A DNA stretch of 9,921 nucleotides, taken from the NCBI GenBank assembly GCA_948960675.1, contig CARDPF010000105.1, forward strand, positions 1-9,921, given 5' to 3'. Shown here in pieces: positions 7,786 through 9,921 of the stretch (the first letter of the stretch is position 1; each line of letters opens with the position of its first letter). The notes under the pieces are model-generated. The model was not told the DNA's origin and did not search any database. It saw nothing but the letters and a program-made list of their open reading frames with translations. The position numbers were made by a program, and so were the translations under genes. The stretch is from an uncultured Eisenbergiella sp. GTDB lineage: Bacteria; Bacillota; Clostridia; Lachnospirales; Lachnospiraceae.

Positions 7786-9337
7786 TGGGCATATATGAAA
7801 ACGGCCTTTTGCTACTTTTATCATAATGTACAGACAAATAATCCGCACCCTTTAAGAAGTCCAAATACACATCCAGTCTTTTTTCATATACCCTAATCTG
7901 CTCGATATGGGCGCACATCAAAGGAACTTCTATTCCTTTCTCTGTCCCGTTTGCAAACAATGTTCTCACACTATTTAGACGGTCAAATAATCCGCCATTT
8001 TCTTCTTTCTTTTCCTGTAACCTGATTTCCTTCTCATGCAAAGCCGCAATTTGCCTTGCAATATCATTCATTTTGATTGCATAATCCGTCTTTGCAATCG
8101 TCCCGTCAAGCAGCAGATCCATGAGGGTATCTTTTCTTCGATTTAATTTCTCTTTCTGCACCTGAATATCTTCTAAATTTTCCCCACCATTGGCATTCGC
8201 TAATCCCTCATAGATCTTTCTGATTGCGTTGTTGAATACTTCTTCCGTCTTTTCCCTTGCGATCAGCTGCCTGCCCAGATTTCCTATCAAAGACAATACT
8301 TCATCTTCTTTCAAATTCAGCGAAACACACTTCATTCCAGTTTTTTCCCGGACTTTTCCAGAACGTGCGCCCTCACTGCAATACCAGTAAACACCCTGCG
8401 CCCTCTTATTTCTCCAATACTTTGAATCACATGCACCGCAAATAATTTTAGATGACAAAAGGGTGTTACCCCTGTTAATGCCGACATTATGGGTTCTGTC
8501 TACGGTCTTGCGGCCATTCATCTGTGCATTTGCCCTTTCCCATAAAACAGCATCTACCATTTGCGGTACTATCCCTTCCCTGTAGATCCACTCGCTTTCG
8601 GGGTTCTTAATAATCTTTTTTGCTTCAAAGTCAAAATGCTCTTTGTTCATGACTGCAACGCCTTTATAAAGCGGATTCTTCACAATATCACGGATTGTAT
8701 TTTCTGATAGTGTTTTTCCGTTCCTGTTCCTTACCCCTTCATCCCTTAATGTCCTGGCAACCACACGGCCACCGAAACCATCGGCAAACATTTTATAAAT
8801 ACGTGTTACAAGTTTCGCTTCTTCTTCATCTATAAGGATTTCGCCATTAATATTCTTAAATCCCCATGTGCGGTTCGTAATAATCGGCTTGCCCTTTTCC
8901 TGTCTTCTTTTCTTGGCGGCATTCCCTTTTTTACTCAAATCGCGGCTGTATTCTTCTGCCATCATAGCTTTAATGCCAAATATAAACTTATCTTTAGCAT
9001 CAAAAAATGTATTCTCCAAGTACAGGTACAGCTTCTTTTGATTCTGCACAATCTCATGCAGGAATATGTACCAGTCCATCGTGTTGCGCTGTAAGCGTGA
9101 CTGGTCTTTGACCACAATAATGTCAAATTTGTTTCTGCCAATGTCAGCCAGCATTCTCCTATATTCATTTCGTTTCTTTGTCTGTGTGCCTGTGATTCCT
9201 TTATCTATGTAAACGCTGTCTTTGATACAATTCGATTTTGCCTTTATACTTTTTGATTTTGCCCTAAACCTTTTGATTTTGCCTGTACTTTTTGATTTTC
9301 CCCCATACCTTTTGATTTTGCCCCATGGGAAAATCAA
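7760..9337 (-). CDS. Large serine recombinase lacking the start of its catalytic domain
   Basis: Such recombinases cut and rejoin DNA at attachment sites through a serine covalently bound to DNA. The open frame is 525 codons from a TTG at 9335-9337 with no Shine-Dalgarno site. Residues 1-36 are a low-complexity Lys/Ser stretch encoded by a repeat array. True homology starts near residue 37: YIDKGITGTQTKKR (43-56), DIIVVKDQSRLQRN (72-85), EEYSRDLSKK (128-137), the recombinase domain with its TWGF segment at about 157-280, a zinc ribbon with Cys300, Cys303, Cys320 and Cys337, then a helical, probably coiled-coil, region at about 385-450 and a C-terminal tail (VYLDFLKGADYL). The expected first 40-60 residues, with a YARVS-type strand and the nucleophilic serine, are missing, so the product should not catalyse recombination alone; it could still bind DNA. 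The last codons run into deacetylase DNA. Sampled lines are near 40% GC, against near 58% in the neighbouring recombinase. Confidence 0.8.
   Translation of the reverse strand: MIFPWGKIKRYGGKSKSTGKIKRFRAKSKSIKAKSNCIKDSVYIDKGITGTQTKKRNEYRRMLADIGRNKFDIIVVKDQSRLQRNTMDWYIFLHEIVQNQKKLYLYLENTFFDAKDKFIFGIKAMMAEEYSRDLSKKGNAAKKRRQEKGKPIITNRTWGFKNINGEILIDEEEAKLVTRIYKMFADGFGGRVVARTLRDEGVRNRNGKTLSENTIRDIVKNPLYKGVAVMNKEHFDFEAKKIIKNPESEWIYREGIVPQMVDAVLWERANAQMNGRKTVDRTHNVGINRGNTLLSSKIICGACDSKYWRNKRAQGVYWYCSEGARSGKVREKTGMKCVSLNLKEDEVLSLIGNLGRQLIAREKTEEVFNNAIRKIYEGLANANGGENLEDIQVQKEKLNRRKDTLMDLLLDGTIAKTDYAIKMNDIARQIAALHEKEIRLQEKKEENGGLFDRLNSVRTLFANGTEKGIEVPLMCAHIEQIRVYEKRLDVYLDFLKGADYLSVHYDKSSKRPFSYMPICVGEKLS
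7770..7800. other. Candidate element/chromosome junction (attachment site region)
   Basis: Here deacetylase homology on the minus strand ends (VWVKSYPDD begins at about 7782) and recombinase-linked AT-rich DNA begins. The recombinase frame continues past the junction and takes its stop codon (7760-7762) from deacetylase sequence read in a different frame. Large serine recombinases exchange DNA at a 2-base core inside a roughly 40-50 bp site, usually beside their own gene, which fits this position. The exact crossover bases cannot be fixed without the other end of the element or an empty site. Confidence 0.5.
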
Positions 9338-9343
9338 ATTGTA
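9226..9343. repeat. Array of six 17-bp repeats: five direct, phased at 19-21 bp, and one inverted at the edge
   Basis: On the minus strand the unit is GGSAAAATCRAANNGTA. Copies lie at 9306-9322, 9286-9302, 9267-9283 (last base T instead of A), 9247-9263 and 9226-9242, with start-to-start distances of 20, 20, 19 and 21 bases. A sixth copy lies on the plus strand at 9327-9343. It matches the innermost copy (9226-9242) at 15 of 17 bases, including the shared AATTGTA end, so the array is bounded by inverted copies. The spacing is close to two turns of DNA, putting all direct copies on one helix face, as in protein-binding arrays. The period is not a multiple of three, so the copies are read in changing frames (KIKR, KSKS), which argues against selection for protein. 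The array replaces the 5' end of the recombinase gene. Confidence 0.8.
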
Positions 9344-9355
9344 AAAAATTGCAGA

Positions 9356-9385
9356 AAGCCTGCGGCTGGGTAGCGCCGCAGGCTT
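9356..9385 (-). terminator. Hairpin terminator after the upstream recombinase
   Basis: A perfect 11-bp GC-rich stem (AAGCCTGCGGC at 9356-9366 with GCCGCAGGCTT at 9375-9385) closes an 8-base loop. It starts 3 bases after the stop codon of the minus-strand recombinase. On the minus strand an interrupted T-rich run follows (six T at 9344-9349, after CTGCAA). On the plus strand TTCTTTT follows the stem directly. It can act both ways, and it separates the upstream recombinase from the repeat array and the truncated recombinase. Confidence 0.7.
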
Positions 9386-9388
9386 CTT

Positions 9389-9921
9389 TTACACTTTTAT
9401 CTCCACCCCGTTCTTGAAAGTAAAGCGGATGTCCTCCCTGCTGTACACCGTGGCGTATTCCACAAGGCTGTACCAGTCATCCTCTTTAAATGCCGTAAGC
9501 GGGCCGTCCAGCTTTTCCAAGGCGGAAACAAACCGCCCGATTTTTTCCCGCTTCGCCTGCCGCTCAGTGATGGCCTGGCTGACTTCCGAAAGCCGCTCTT
9601 TCGCCCTGTTGAACCGCCCCGCCAGCCCGTCATACTTTTTCTGGTACTCCGTCTGGTCAAGGGCAATGCGGGCGTTTTCATGTACGCACTGCTCAATCAT
9701 CTCCGCCACCACATTCATCTCCTCCTGCAGCCGCAGGCGCTCCGCCTCCAGTTCCGAGGTGTTAAAGAGCGTGTCTTTTATGGAATCGTAATCCTCCCGC
9801 ACGCCATCCTTTTCTGCAAAGACGGCATTGGCCGCTTTCAGGAAGAGCGCTTTGACGGTTTCTTCATCAAGGTGCGGCGTGGAACATTTCTCCCCGCCGT
9901 CAAACTTGTGGTTGCACTGCC
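9389..9921 (-). CDS. Large serine recombinase, C-terminal part (5' end outside window)
   Basis: The frame is open from the right edge (first whole codon at 9917-9919) to TAA at 9389-9391, 177 residues. It begins inside the zinc ribbon: QCNHKFDGGEKCSTPHLDEE carries the last two Cys and the TPHL-(D/E)-E motif typical of these recombinases. A helical region follows, with coiled-coil-like stretches (ELEAERLRLQEEMNVV and KERLSEVSQAITERQAKREK), and the protein closes with DWYSLVEYATVYSREDIRFT and FKNGVEIKV, a normal C-terminus for the family. The catalytic domain lies beyond the window, so activity cannot be judged. A GTG at 9800-9802 is an internal codon, not the start. The gene is GC-rich and points toward the deacetylase junction in tandem with the truncated recombinase. 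Tandem large serine recombinases are common at one end of Clostridia integrative elements, and this copy is the better candidate for the working integrase. Confidence 0.85.
   Translation of the reverse strand, partial: QCNHKFDGGEKCSTPHLDEETVKALFLKAANAVFAEKDGVREDYDSIKDTLFNTSELEAERLRLQEEMNVVAEMIEQCVHENARIALDQTEYQKKYDGLAGRFNRAKERLSEVSQAITERQAKREKIGRFVSALEKLDGPLTAFKEDDWYSLVEYATVYSREDIRFTFKNGVEIKV

Noticed and set aside
7315..7896. Plus-strand open frame of 193 codons opposite the deacetylase fragment
   Set aside because: It is the mirror of a clear deacetylase reading frame with conserved motifs, and it crosses the element junction.
9226..9343. CRISPR array
   Set aside because: The 17-bp units are separated by only 2-4 bases, so there are no spacers of CRISPR length.
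9414..9791. Plus-strand open frame of 125 codons opposite the upstream recombinase
   Set aside because: The minus-strand frame carries the recognisable recombinase C-terminus; this one is Ser-rich with no domain.

Overview
The window looks like accessory DNA from a gut-type Clostridia bacterium (Bacillota), most likely Lachnospiraceae or a close relative. This is judged from memory of the protein families: the style of the tape measure protein, the large serine recombinases and the PdaB-like deacetylase. No search was run. It has three parts.

(1) Positions 1-7220, plus strand, GC-rich: a phage-type tail module. It holds the end of a small zinc-ribbon protein, a strong intrinsic terminator hairpin (173-200), and one very large intact gene for a TP901-type tail tape measure protein. 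I place its start at TTG 228, giving about 2330 residues. No other tail gene follows. The tape measure gene runs convergently into the next part, and a hairpin lies between them.

(2) Positions 7282 to about 7785, minus strand: the 3' two thirds of a polysaccharide deacetylase gene (NodB fold, PdaB-like). Its 5' part, with the first catalytic motif, is missing. The homology stops where recombinase-linked DNA begins.

(3) About 7786-9921, minus strand: the end of an integrated element. The inner gene is a large serine recombinase in AT-rich DNA. It has lost the start of its catalytic domain, including the expected nucleophilic serine. In that place is an array of 17-bp repeats phased at 19-21 bp, with one further copy inverted at the outer edge. 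Upstream, after a terminator hairpin, is the C-terminal part of a second large serine recombinase in GC-rich DNA, which runs off the window edge.

The simplest reading is that an element carrying large serine recombinases integrated into a deacetylase gene next to a prophage-like tail module. If the missing deacetylase 5' part lies at the far end of the element, this would be a gene-interrupting element comparable to skin (sigK) or SP-beta (spsM). I see no RNA genes or CRISPR array, and no intergenic gap longer than about 100 bases.
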